Shown here piece by piece: positions 1-4,846 of a DNA stretch of 8,032 nucleotides. The stretch is from assembly GCA_030592205.1 (NCBI GenBank), contig JAUVKA010000172.1:1-8032 (forward strand), written 5' to 3'. Positions within the stretch are counted from its first letter, which is position 1; each line of letters opens with the position of its first letter. Source of the DNA: Bacteroidota bacterium (GTDB taxonomy: Bacteria; Bacteroidota; Bacteroidia; Bacteroidales; UBA12481). A program made the position numbers and the translations under genes. A model generated the notes under the pieces. That model worked only from the letters and a program-made list of their open reading frames with translations. It searched no databases and was not told the origin of the DNA.

Positions 1-804
1 AGTGATTTAATAACAACCACCAGTTCCTTGGGATATTACCAGCTCCCTTCAGTTCCCCATGGTGAACGGACCCTGGTTGCCAGGATTAATGATGAGACTG
101 TATTTGAAACGGTTATAATTCTTGCCGAGGAGGAATATCCATTTGATATAGCCATACCTGAGTCTTTTGATTTTACTGACCTAAGGGATGGGAACCAGTA
201 CCTGGCGCAAGAAATTGGGAATCAAACGTGGATGATAGATAATTTAGCCTTTTTACCTCAAGTAAGTCCATCAAATATCGGTTCTGATAGTAATCCAGAT
301 TACTATGTATATGGTTATGAAGGCAGCAGTATTTCAGAGGCCAAGGGTTATGTTAACTATAATAAATATGGAGTTCTTTATAACTGGGCTGCAGCTACAG
401 CAGATACTCATGGAAATGGTCAGGATGTTTGTCCTTCAGGTTGGCATCTACCTAGTGATGACGAATGGCAAACTCTTGAGAAATACCTTGGCATGAGTTC
501 ATCTGATGCAGAAATTGGAGGTTGGCGCTCCTCTGGAGATGTTGGCAAAAAGCTCAAATCAAACTCTGGCTGGTACAATAATGGTAACGGTAGTAACAGT
601 ACCGGATTTAATGCCCTTCCGGGCGGCTACCGGTATGGAAGCGGTGGTTTCCGCTACCTTACCGAGATCGCTTTCTTCTGGTCTTCCTCGCCAAAAGGGT
701 CATCGTACGCCTGGAGCCGACACCTGCCCTTTGATTATGATGGAGTACGCCGGCACGAAATCCGCAGAAACTACGGTTTTTCTGTCCGTTGCCTCCAGAA
801 CTGA
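1..804 (+). CDS. FISUMP-domain surface protein, 5'-truncated by the window edge
   Basis: The frame is open from base 1 to a TGA at 802-804, giving 267 residues with no start that must be real; a TTG at 28 is possible but lies inside a domain, so the gene most likely begins upstream. Residues ~8-45 (GYYQLPSVPHGERTLVAR...) look like the end of a carboxypeptidase-regulatory-type beta-sandwich. Residues ~60-267 match the Fibrobacter succinogenes major paralogous domain (FISUMP): DLRDGNQY, IGNQTWMIDNL, YGVLYNWAAA, CPSGWHLPSDDEW (~144-156), GFNALPGG, FFWSSS (W227), AW (W238) and terminal YGFSVRC. The family is found on Bacteroidota and Fibrobacterota cell surfaces and has a C-type-lectin-like fold; a binding role is inferred, no catalytic residues are seen. 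The stop follows SVRCLQN directly, with no sorting tail. Base composition jumps at about 600 (see the variable-region entry). Family call firm; true start unknown. Confidence 0.9.
   Translation, partial: SDLITTTSSLGYYQLPSVPHGERTLVARINDETVFETVIILAEEEYPFDIAIPESFDFTDLRDGNQYLAQEIGNQTWMIDNLAFLPQVSPSNIGSDSNPDYYVYGYEGSSISEAKGYVNYNKYGVLYNWAAATADTHGNGQDVCPSGWHLPSDDEWQTLEKYLGMSSSDAEIGGWRSSGDVGKKLKSNSGWYNNGNGSNSTGFNALPGGYRYGSGGFRYLTEIAFFWSSSPKGSSYAWSRHLPFDYDGVRRHEIRRNYGFSVRCLQN
601..801 (+). other. Candidate DGR variable region (VR) at the 3' end of the FISUMP gene
   Basis: Counting bases, GC is 24/60 in 541-600, then 35/60 in 601-660 and 34/60 in 661-720, against 22-23/60 in 301-420. Within this stretch the likely surface-loop codons are repeatedly NNC: tac 628, agc 640, cgc 652, tac 655, atc 667, tac 706, agc 715, cac 721, ccc 727, cgc 748, cac 754, atc 760, cgc 763, aac 769, tac 772. 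These are the codons that adenine-specific mutagenesis of AAC template codons would give, between unchanging framework codons (FFWSSS, GFSVRC). FISUMP-type proteins are among the known C-type-lectin-fold targets of DGRs, and the diversified segment there is the extreme C-terminus, as here. No template repeat or reverse transcriptase is visible in the window, so this is an inference from codon pattern, position and composition. Confidence 0.5.
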
Positions 805-842
805 TAGTGTATGGATTAGTAAGGTATGCTTTCGGGGGTGTT

Positions 843-908
843 GACAAGTAGGGGTACAAAATAAGTTTAAAGAAGGAAATAAGCTATAATTCTTGTCCCT
901 TATTTGTA
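843..908 (+). other. Possible folded 3' flank of the FISUMP gene (interleaved inverted repeats)
   Basis: Two inverted repeats interleave downstream of the FISUMP stop: gacaag (843-848) with cttgtc (892-897), and tacaaaataag (855-865) with cttatttgta (899-908, one bulged A). Together they could form an H-type pseudoknot, or either stem could form alone. There is no GC-rich stem followed by a T run, so it is not a convincing terminator. AT-rich sequence produces such pairs by chance. Confidence 0.2.
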
Positions 909-985
909 ACTTATTGTAATTAATATTTTACTAATACCTTGCCCTTCTGATGCTTATAACTGTTACTTCACTTTCTGTATCGAAA

Positions 986-1147
986 ATGAATCCCGTTGAG
1001 ACAGATCGTGATCTGTCACTACAATGGCAATATAAAAATACCGTTGGTCGAATTCATCCCGGGGCACGAAGTGAACCCGGGATCTGCATGTTTTGCCTAC
1101 AACCAGGAGCTAAGCAAGCTGGGGATCTGAAGACTATTTTAGTTTGA
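986..1147 (+). pseudogene. Possible fragment of a GH43-type C-terminal beta-sandwich domain
   Basis: The + frame through 986-1147 reads ...DRDLSLQWQYKNT..., then EPGICMFCLQPGAKQAGD and LKTILV before a TGA. It resembles the accessory C-terminal domain of GH43 beta-xylosidases/arabinofuranosidases, where LGLQWQW is followed 16 residues later by G-Y-L-R-L, then a stretch like PEGAKNLWDVPNLLLQ. The 16-residue spacing from LQWQ to GICMF is the same here. Only some 50 of the several hundred residues of such an enzyme are present: no catalytic domain, no start site, and the frame ends on top of the 3' end of the oppositely oriented beta-propeller pseudogene, as expected of a debris fragment. Two hairpins lie inside it: gacagatc/gatctgtc (1000-1017) and atcccggg/cccgggat (1056-1083). 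The match is from memory of the family and short, so confidence is modest; the alternative is noncoding DNA. Confidence 0.35.
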
Positions 1148-1957
1148 CCACCATAACAACTGGATTGTCGTTTTCATTCAAGGTTTTCAGCAGTCTTTTG
1201 TAGGCTTCTGCAGCATCAGTATTCTTAACTTCAAGCTGATTCCTTAGTTTTTCTTCATCCGGATTCAGCATATCAAATGGTTGGATCATTCTGTATAAGA
1301 GTTGATCACCATCGGTTCCGGTGGGCCAGAAATCAGGACCTCCATCCAGATCATTCGGGATTTTACCATTATCTGTTTTAAACGAGAAAATATTTTCATC
1401 ATCAAATTGATAAATACCAATATGATATTTCCTTAATTCCTTTATCCTTATAAGAAGCTTATCCCTGGTTTGATAGAGCTTTGGAATCAAGTAATAGGAT
1501 TCTTGTGGGTATAAAGGGTTGATAAGCCAGTACACGCTTAGGGTCAGTGAAAAAACTACCAATTGAAAAATCCCCCATCATTTTAATCACTTGTGTCGAA
1601 GGGTATTTCCTGATAACCTGACCGCTCTCATCCTGAAGGTAAAACAGAAAATTGGCTGAATCGGGAGAAAAACTACCGTAGGGTGAAATCATGATATGCC
1701 GCCCTTCACTTAGAGGGGCAAATCTCCACGTAGGATAGGTAATTCTGAAGGAGTTTATTTGAACCCCTTCAATATCATAGGTGTATCCGATATTGCCTTT
1801 TGCAGAATAGAGATAAATGAGCGATCCGTCAGGAGAAACTTCTATTCCCTGAGCACCCAGATATTCTTCCGGCCCCGGCCCGATCGCACCAATCTGCTCT
1901 ACAAATTTACCCTCATCAAATGAACTACCTCGTACCCTTGGGTCGAGGTAGTTCATT
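1134..1957 (-). pseudogene. 6-bladed beta-propeller protein, 5'-truncated, frameshifted and internally deleted
   Basis: Two minus-strand frames together give an incomplete protein of the Bacteroidota 6-bladed beta-propeller family, usually lipoproteins of roughly 370-400 residues. The upstream frame (1956-1459) begins with an artificial ATG inside a palindrome, then shows the first-blade motif FDEGKFVEQIGAIGPGPEEYL and further blade-like strands (GIEVSPDGSLIYLYS). The second frame (codons from about 1500 down to the TAG at 1134) shows the family C-terminus: YYLIPKLY, YHIGIYQFDDENIFSFK, NDLDGGPDFWP and terminal ENDNPVVMVVKLK. The frames are offset by one base and overlap at 1459-1562; the distance from GPGPEEY to DLDGG is ~173 codons, which I judge short by about a blade, so an internal deletion as well as a shift is likely. 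Signal peptide and first strands are missing: homology stops exactly at the palindrome (1919-1957). Not a functional gene as read. Confidence 0.8.
1919..1957. repeat. 39-bp near-perfect palindrome at the propeller break point
   Basis: Arms 1919-1932 (aatgaactacctcg) and 1944-1957 (cgaggtagttcatt) are exact reverse complements over 14 bp. The centre adds accc (1934-1937) and gggt (1940-1943) around tt, with one unpaired t at 1933. The whole could extrude as a cruciform or fold as a long RNA hairpin. It sits at the exact place where recognisable beta-propeller sequence begins (FDEG), so it marks a junction. No T run follows on either strand, which argues against an ordinary terminator. Possible origins are a fold-back repair event, an end of a vanished hairpin-ended element, or a REP-like unit; no second copy is visible here. 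Confidence 0.85.
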
Positions 1958-2078
1958 ATTATTTCCTCGACTTAATTGTGTAACTTTTTGCTTGCCAAAC
2001 TTGGAAACCATGTAGTTTTTCTTCATACCTAAGTACAAACAACTGGGAGATAATTCTAAAGTATTTTTAATAATATGA

Positions 2079-2113
2079 ATCTGGGGTTCATGGTTCGAAT
2101 CCATGATGAAGCG
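2079..2113 (+). other. tRNA 3'-half-like segment (possible attachment-site remnant)
   Basis: Bases 2089-2105 form a textbook T arm: five-base stem catgg/ccatg closing the seven-base loop ttcgaat, with the invariant G53-C61 pair and TTCRA core. Just before it gggtt (2084-2088) fits a class I variable loop and atctg (2079-2083) could be the 3' strand of an anticodon stem; atgaagc (2106-2112) could be the 3' acceptor strand. No matching D arm, anticodon 5' strand or convincing 5' acceptor is found upstream and no CCA follows, so it is not a working tRNA. 3' halves of tRNA genes are what tyrosine-integrase elements duplicate on insertion, which would suit the mosaic surroundings. A chance T-arm-like hairpin remains possible. 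Confidence 0.35.
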
Positions 2114-2251
2114 CTTGAGATTTAAACCTGTAAGATCCTGACCTGACAGGTTATTTATGTCCAACTTTTTCCACTAATATCGTTTCTGCGCATCTATACT
2201 TTAGAGGCTATGTAGCCTTTATGAAATATCATATTTATTATGGAAATAGAC

Positions 2252-2282
2252 TTGGGGTTTGTTAACTTAATAGTTAACTTTG
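2252..2282 (+). promoter_or_regulatory. Candidate operator and promoter of the toxin-antitoxin gene
   Basis: The octamer gttaactt occurs twice in direct orientation, 2261-2268 and 2273-2280; its gttaac core is itself palindromic, so the pair also reads as an inverted repeat. This suits autoregulation by the HTH antitoxin. The bases taactttg (2275-2282) match the Bacteroidota -7 element TAnnTTTG, with a ttg 20 bases upstream (2252-2254) as a partial -33 element. A transcript from it would begin at or slightly after the ATG at 2284, so either transcription is near-leaderless, the real promoter is further upstream, or the match is chance. No Shine-Dalgarno precedes 2284. Confidence 0.35.
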
Positions 2283-2283
2283 T

Positions 2284-2922
2284 ATGACAATACGTGACAT
2301 TACTGCGTATAAAGACTACTTTATAAAGTTCTTTGATAAGCAGGAGCTCAAAGTTCAGCTGAAAATAGAATACGTCCTGGACCTTATCAGATATGAAAGA
2401 AATGTTCCAGCGAAGTTCTTTAAGCATCTTGAGAACTCTGACGGGATTTATGAAGTGAGGGTAATAACAACTTTCAAGAGTATTAGAATTCTGTGCTTCA
2501 TTGATAATGGGAAACTGATAGTACTTGCCAACTGTTTTCTGAAAAAGAGACAGAAGACTCCTGTAAAGGAAATCAGATTTGCAGAAAGGCTAAAAAAAGA
2601 ATACTTGAAAAAAAATGGAGATAAAAAAATGAAAAACACAACAAATTTTGAAGACATACTGAAAAAAAAATATGGTGAAAAAGGTTCACCTAACAGGGAT
2701 ATATATGAAACAAACTCTCTTGCGTTCAGACTTGGTGTCATGCTTAAAGAAGCCCGAAGAGAAGCTCATATCACCCAAAAAGAACTTGCAGACAGAATAG
2801 GTACAAAAAAAAGTTATATTTCCAGAATAGAGAGAGGAAAAAGTGACATTCAACTGTCTACCTATCATAAGCTTATTGAAATAGGACTAGGACGAATCTT
2901 GCATATATCTATTGAGCCATAA
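2284..2922 (+). CDS. HigB/RelE-like toxin fused in frame to HigA-like HTH antitoxin
   Basis: One 212-residue frame holds what are normally two proteins. Residues 1-~112 are a RelE/HigB-type toxin (Gp49-like family, an mRNA interferase acting at the ribosome): AYKDYFIKFFDKQ (8-20), KIEYVLDLI (27-35), VPAKFFKHLENSDGIYEVR (41-59), IRILCFIDNGKLIVLANCF (67-85) and KKRQKTPVKEI (87-97). Residues 116-212 are an Xre-family antitoxin with HTH ITQKELADRIGTKKSYISRI (163-182). Toxin-first order is typical of HigBA. The joint is KKNGDKK-M. One A fewer in the A8 run (2608-2615) would end the toxin as LKKMEIKK at TGA 2630-2632, overlapping the antitoxin ATG as ATGA, the usual layout. So this is a recent indel, a slippage site, a sequencing error or a real fusion. 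Both domains look intact. It is flanked by gene debris, as mobile TA modules often are. Confidence 0.85.
   Translation: MTIRDITAYKDYFIKFFDKQELKVQLKIEYVLDLIRYERNVPAKFFKHLENSDGIYEVRVITTFKSIRILCFIDNGKLIVLANCFLKKRQKTPVKEIRFAERLKKEYLKKNGDKKMKNTTNFEDILKKKYGEKGSPNRDIYETNSLAFRLGVMLKEARREAHITQKELADRIGTKKSYISRIERGKSDIQLSTYHKLIEIGLGRILHISIEP
2608..2615 (+). other. A8 homopolymer joining toxin and antitoxin frames (possible slippage site)
   Basis: Eight A residues follow ttg of the toxin's C-terminal KKEYL. Read as written, the frame continues into the antitoxin. Loss of one A, or a +1 shift, stops the toxin at TGA 2630-2632; gain of one A stops it at TAA 2622-2624. Either slip therefore releases a free toxin of normal length. 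A second run, A7 at 2623-2629, lies just before the antitoxin start. Long A runs are known sites of polymerase slippage in AT-rich bacteria; whether that happens here is unknown. Confidence 0.5.
2617..2620 (+). promoter_or_regulatory. Shine-Dalgarno site for an independent antitoxin start
   Basis: ggag at 2617-2620 lies eight bases before the ATG at 2629, a good spacing, and is stronger than anything before the toxin start. It suggests the antitoxin is also, or mainly, translated on its own. Confidence 0.6.
2629..2922 (+). CDS. HigA-like Xre-family antitoxin, internal start
   Basis: Starting at the internal ATG behind the ggag site, this 97-residue product has the size and layout of stand-alone Bacteroidota HigA-type antitoxins: a polar N-terminal segment (MKNTTNFEDILKKKYG), then a Cro/C1-type helix-turn-helix domain (about residues 31-90) with the recognition segment ITQKELADRIGTKKSYISRI at 48-67 followed by ERGKSDIQLST. 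In the family the protein binds and neutralises the toxin and represses its own operon through the HTH; the doubled gttaactt motif upstream is a plausible target. The same residues form the C-terminal half of the 212-residue fusion frame, so the cell may make free antitoxin, fusion, or both. The frame ends at TAA 2920-2922, 22 bases before the decayed FISUMP fragment. Confidence 0.75.
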   Translation: MKNTTNFEDILKKKYGEKGSPNRDIYETNSLAFRLGVMLKEARREAHITQKELADRIGTKKSYISRIERGKSDIQLSTYHKLIEIGLGRILHISIEP

Positions 2923-2944
2923 AGCCTCCATGTGGCCTATAAGC

Positions 2945-3232
2945 GGCGGAGGCAACCAGGCAGGTCTTGGAGCTAATGCATCATTCTGATCATTTACAGC
3001 TTATGAATCAACACATCTGTGAGTCAGGCACTTGTATCACAATCACGAGTTTTTATATAATAATGATTACTCAAAAAGTTATGGATTTTCGGTGCGATGC
3101 CTAAAAGACTCCACCGGCAAGAACCAACCACCTGTAGCCAGTCCAGGCATATATATTTTGCAACTCTCGTCAAAGAAAGCTAACTTGGTGAGGAGGATCG
3201 TCAACGAACTAGTGCTACAAATAGAGCCTTAA
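2945..3232 (+). pseudogene. Decayed FISUMP protein C-terminus joined to a type IX sorting-tail end
   Basis: One frame through 2945-3115 reads GGGNQAGLGANASF-stop-S, then YESTHL-stop-VRHLYHN, then YSKSYGFSVRCLKD. From ASF onward it aligns without gaps to the end of the FISUMP gene at 1-804: stop to stop is the same distance as W227 to W238, and 26 residues separate the second one from the end of GFSVRC in both. The two stops (TGA 2987-2989 and 3020-3022) therefore replace the two conserved tryptophans. Everything upstream of the final ~60 residues is missing. After SVRC comes KNQPPVA, a linker typical of repeats such as PKD, then SPGIYILQLSSKK and LVRRIVN, which look like the last strands of a type IX secretion C-terminal sorting domain, with the intervening sequence lost. 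It is not the 3' neighbour's start and cannot encode a stable protein. Confidence 0.75.
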
Positions 3233-3239
3233 AAAATTC

Positions 3240-3255
3240 GCCCTGCTAGCAGGGC
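3240..3255 (-). terminator. Perfect 16-bp palindrome with a T run on the minus strand
   Basis: gccctgctagcagggc is its own reverse complement and can fold as a six-base GC-rich stem with a ctag loop. On the minus strand it is followed by gaatttttt (complement of 3231-3239), giving the shape of an intrinsic terminator for leftward transcription; on the plus strand no T run follows. No minus-strand gene ends just to its right, so it could be a remnant, a barrier to leftward transcripts, or simply a palindromic junction like the one at 1919-1957. The rest of the gap to 3418 shows nothing I can name. Confidence 0.4.
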
Positions 3256-3418
3256 CACGTGTAAACGATGGTGAAGAAGACGGTGGTGAAAAAGTGATCC
3301 CTGCCTCCTTTTTGATTAGTATAATTAAAGAATATACTGTAAAATTGAAAAGGATTGAGTGAACTTTCCTGCTTTGATCTTTAAAGGAATGGTTTAAGAT
3401 AAAAAATGGTCAAATAAA

Positions 3419-4804
3419 ATGCGAAAATTATTACCTATAATCATCATATATCTGATATTCAGCCTTAATAGTTGTAATGTTTGTAAGAATGAATCGCCTG
3501 TCATTTTAAATGTTATACATGGCATTGATAATGTGTATGTTGGAAGTGAGGTCCGGTTAACATGCACTGCCTCTGGTGATGACAATGATCTCCTGACCTA
3601 TAGCTGGACAAGCAGCTGTGGTGATTTCATTAACAGTTCCTCATCATCCTCAGTATATTGGAAAGCCCCGGATGATCCGGGAAGCTGCAACATTACAGTA
3701 GTAGTTAGCGATGGTGAATTATTTGATGAATATACATTTTTCATAGAGGTTGAGATGGAAGAAGTTTCTACACCAATGGTTGGGGTATATTATTATCCAT
3801 GGTATGGCAGTGGAAAATTCCATGGTGGCAATTATCTCCGGGAGCATCTGATCCCGGTTCAAAACCCTGAACTGGGAGAATACAACGACAGGGAATCCGA
3901 AGTTATTGAAAAGCATTTAAACTGGAGTCGGTATGCTGGAATCGGTTTATGGGTGAGCAGTTGGTGGGGTCCGCAATCTCTCGAAGATGTTACTTTATTG
4001 GATTACATATTGGAACATCCCTCTCTGGAAGATATGAAAATAGCTCTTTTCTATGAGACAACAGGGCGAACAAATAATTTCACTAACTTTTCGAATTTAG
4101 AATCAGATATATCATTCATTGCTGATAATTATTTTGATCATCCAAACTATTATAAAATCGATGGCAAACCTGTATTGTTTATATACCTCACCCGGGTTCT
4201 GTCACAAAATGGAACTTTAGAAAGTACTTTAACAGCGATTCGGAATACGGCCACTTCAAAAGGCTTTGATATATATATTGTTGGCGATCAGGTTTTTGGA
4301 CAACCACCTTCATCCGGGGATCAGATTTCTTTGCTTGATGCTATAACAAATTATGATGTCTATGGTAGTTCAGGTGCCAAAATGTATGCAACACAGGAAA
4401 AGGTAAACTTCTATTATACAGCCCAGGCAGGATGGAGATCAATGGCACACCAATCTGGCGTTAGTTTTATTCCTGCCACCTCTCCCGGTTTTAACGACAG
4501 GGGAGTTAGGTCTGGTCATGAACCTTTATCAAGAAAGTTATCAGAAAATAGTGAATTGGGGTCCTTGTTCCAGGCTATGCTGGACGAAGCATTGAAAATC
4601 ACAGATCTAGAAACAGGAAATTTATTCATGGTAACCTCATGGAATGAGTGGCATGAAGACACTCAGATAGAGCCAGTCACTGCTGCTCCCCCAACAAATA
4701 TTGATGACAGCGAATCTGGTCAGGATTATACCGGTGGATTGGAATACGAAGGATACGGGGAAAAGTATTTGACAATTATTAAAGAGGCAATATCAAGGCG
4801 ATAA
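3419..4804 (+). CDS. Lipoprotein with Ig/PKD-like and GH99-like glycoside hydrolase domains
   Basis: This 461-residue protein starts with a lipoprotein signal: basic MRK, hydrophobic LLPIIIIYLIF and lipobox LNSC with the lipidated Cys19, so it should be anchored in the outer or inner membrane envelope. Residues ~26-112 form an Ig/PKD-like beta-sandwich (VYVGSEVRLTCTASGDD...LTYSW...VVVSDGE). Residues ~119-461 are a GH99/GH71-clan-type TIM barrel: YYYPWYG (124-130), ELGEYNDRE (151-159), YAGIGLWVSSWWG (172-184), KIDGKPVLFIY, and TSWNEWHEDTQIEP. Glu410 and Glu413 in N-E-W-H-E have the three-residue spacing of the two catalytic glutamates of Bacteroides GH99 endo-alpha-mannanases/mannosidases (E333/E336 in BtGH99). 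Mannan or another alpha-linked glycan as substrate is inferred; no SusC/SusD pair is adjacent, so it is not in a visible PUL. The ATG at 3419 fits the signal peptide; the leader is A-rich without a strong Shine-Dalgarno. Confidence 0.85.
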   Translation: MRKLLPIIIIYLIFSLNSCNVCKNESPVILNVIHGIDNVYVGSEVRLTCTASGDDNDLLTYSWTSSCGDFINSSSSSSVYWKAPDDPGSCNITVVVSDGELFDEYTFFIEVEMEEVSTPMVGVYYYPWYGSGKFHGGNYLREHLIPVQNPELGEYNDRESEVIEKHLNWSRYAGIGLWVSSWWGPQSLEDVTLLDYILEHPSLEDMKIALFYETTGRTNNFTNFSNLESDISFIADNYFDHPNYYKIDGKPVLFIYLTRVLSQNGTLESTLTAIRNTATSKGFDIYIVGDQVFGQPPSSGDQISLLDAITNYDVYGSSGAKMYATQEKVNFYYTAQAGWRSMAHQSGVSFIPATSPGFNDRGVRSGHEPLSRKLSENSELGSLFQAMLDEALKITDLETGNLFMVTSWNEWHEDTQIEPVTAAPPTNIDDSESGQDYTGGLEYEGYGEKYLTIIKEAISRR

Positions 4805-4811
4805 GATTTCT

Positions 4812-4840
4812 GAAAAACCTGCTCTATGAAGCGATTTTTC
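4812..4840. terminator. Weak hairpin between convergent genes (possible bidirectional terminator)
   Basis: In the 42-base gap between the GH99-like gene (+) and the permease (-), gaaaaa (4812-4817) can pair with tttttc (4835-4840), with gct/agc pairing inside. A run of Ts follows on the right for the plus strand and of As on the left, so both genes could use it. The stem is AT-rich and weak, so this is tentative. Confidence 0.3.
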
Positions 4841-4846
4841 CTTTGT

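Larger units (their letters stand above)
1958..2283. other. Gene-free AT-rich stretch between the propeller pseudogene and the toxin-antitoxin gene
   Basis: I can support no coding region in these 326 bases. An open minus frame over 1925-2164 has no recognisable domain and runs through the palindrome and the tRNA-like segment. The stretch does hold a tRNA-3'-half-like motif (2079-2113), a short hairpin aggcta-tg-tagcct (2205-2218) and the repeated gttaactt motif just before the toxin start. Confidence 0.6.

Noticed and set aside
506..844. Open plus-strand frame of 112 codons overlapping the end of the FISUMP gene, and an open minus frame at 659-859
   Set aside because: Both run across the GC-rich FISUMP 3' end in other frames, lack any recognisable motif, and are shadows of the clear FISUMP coding sequence.
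1000..1083. Hairpins gacagatc/gatctgtc and atcccggg/cccgggat as a terminator or riboswitch
   Set aside because: Neither is followed by a T run or a downstream plus-strand gene, and both fall inside the possible GH43-derived coding fragment.
2021..2113. Complete tRNA gene (cttcat at 2021-2026 could pair with atgaag at 2106-2111)
   Set aside because: No D arm or anticodon arm with the required pairing and loop exists between them, the length is too great, and no CCA follows.
1925..2164. Open minus-strand frame of 79 codons upstream of the propeller pseudogene
   Set aside because: No domain, no start signal, and it passes through the palindrome and the tRNA-like segment; the missing N-terminus of the propeller is not encoded in it.
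2987..3022. Recoding of TGA as tryptophan in this organism
   Set aside because: Tryptophan is TGG throughout the intact genes here, and TGA ends the FISUMP gene at 802-804.
2945..3115. This FISUMP remnant as the DGR template repeat for the candidate variable region at 601-801
   Set aside because: The two DNA stretches differ at many non-adenine positions (for example in the GFSVRC codons), which a template/variable pair should not.
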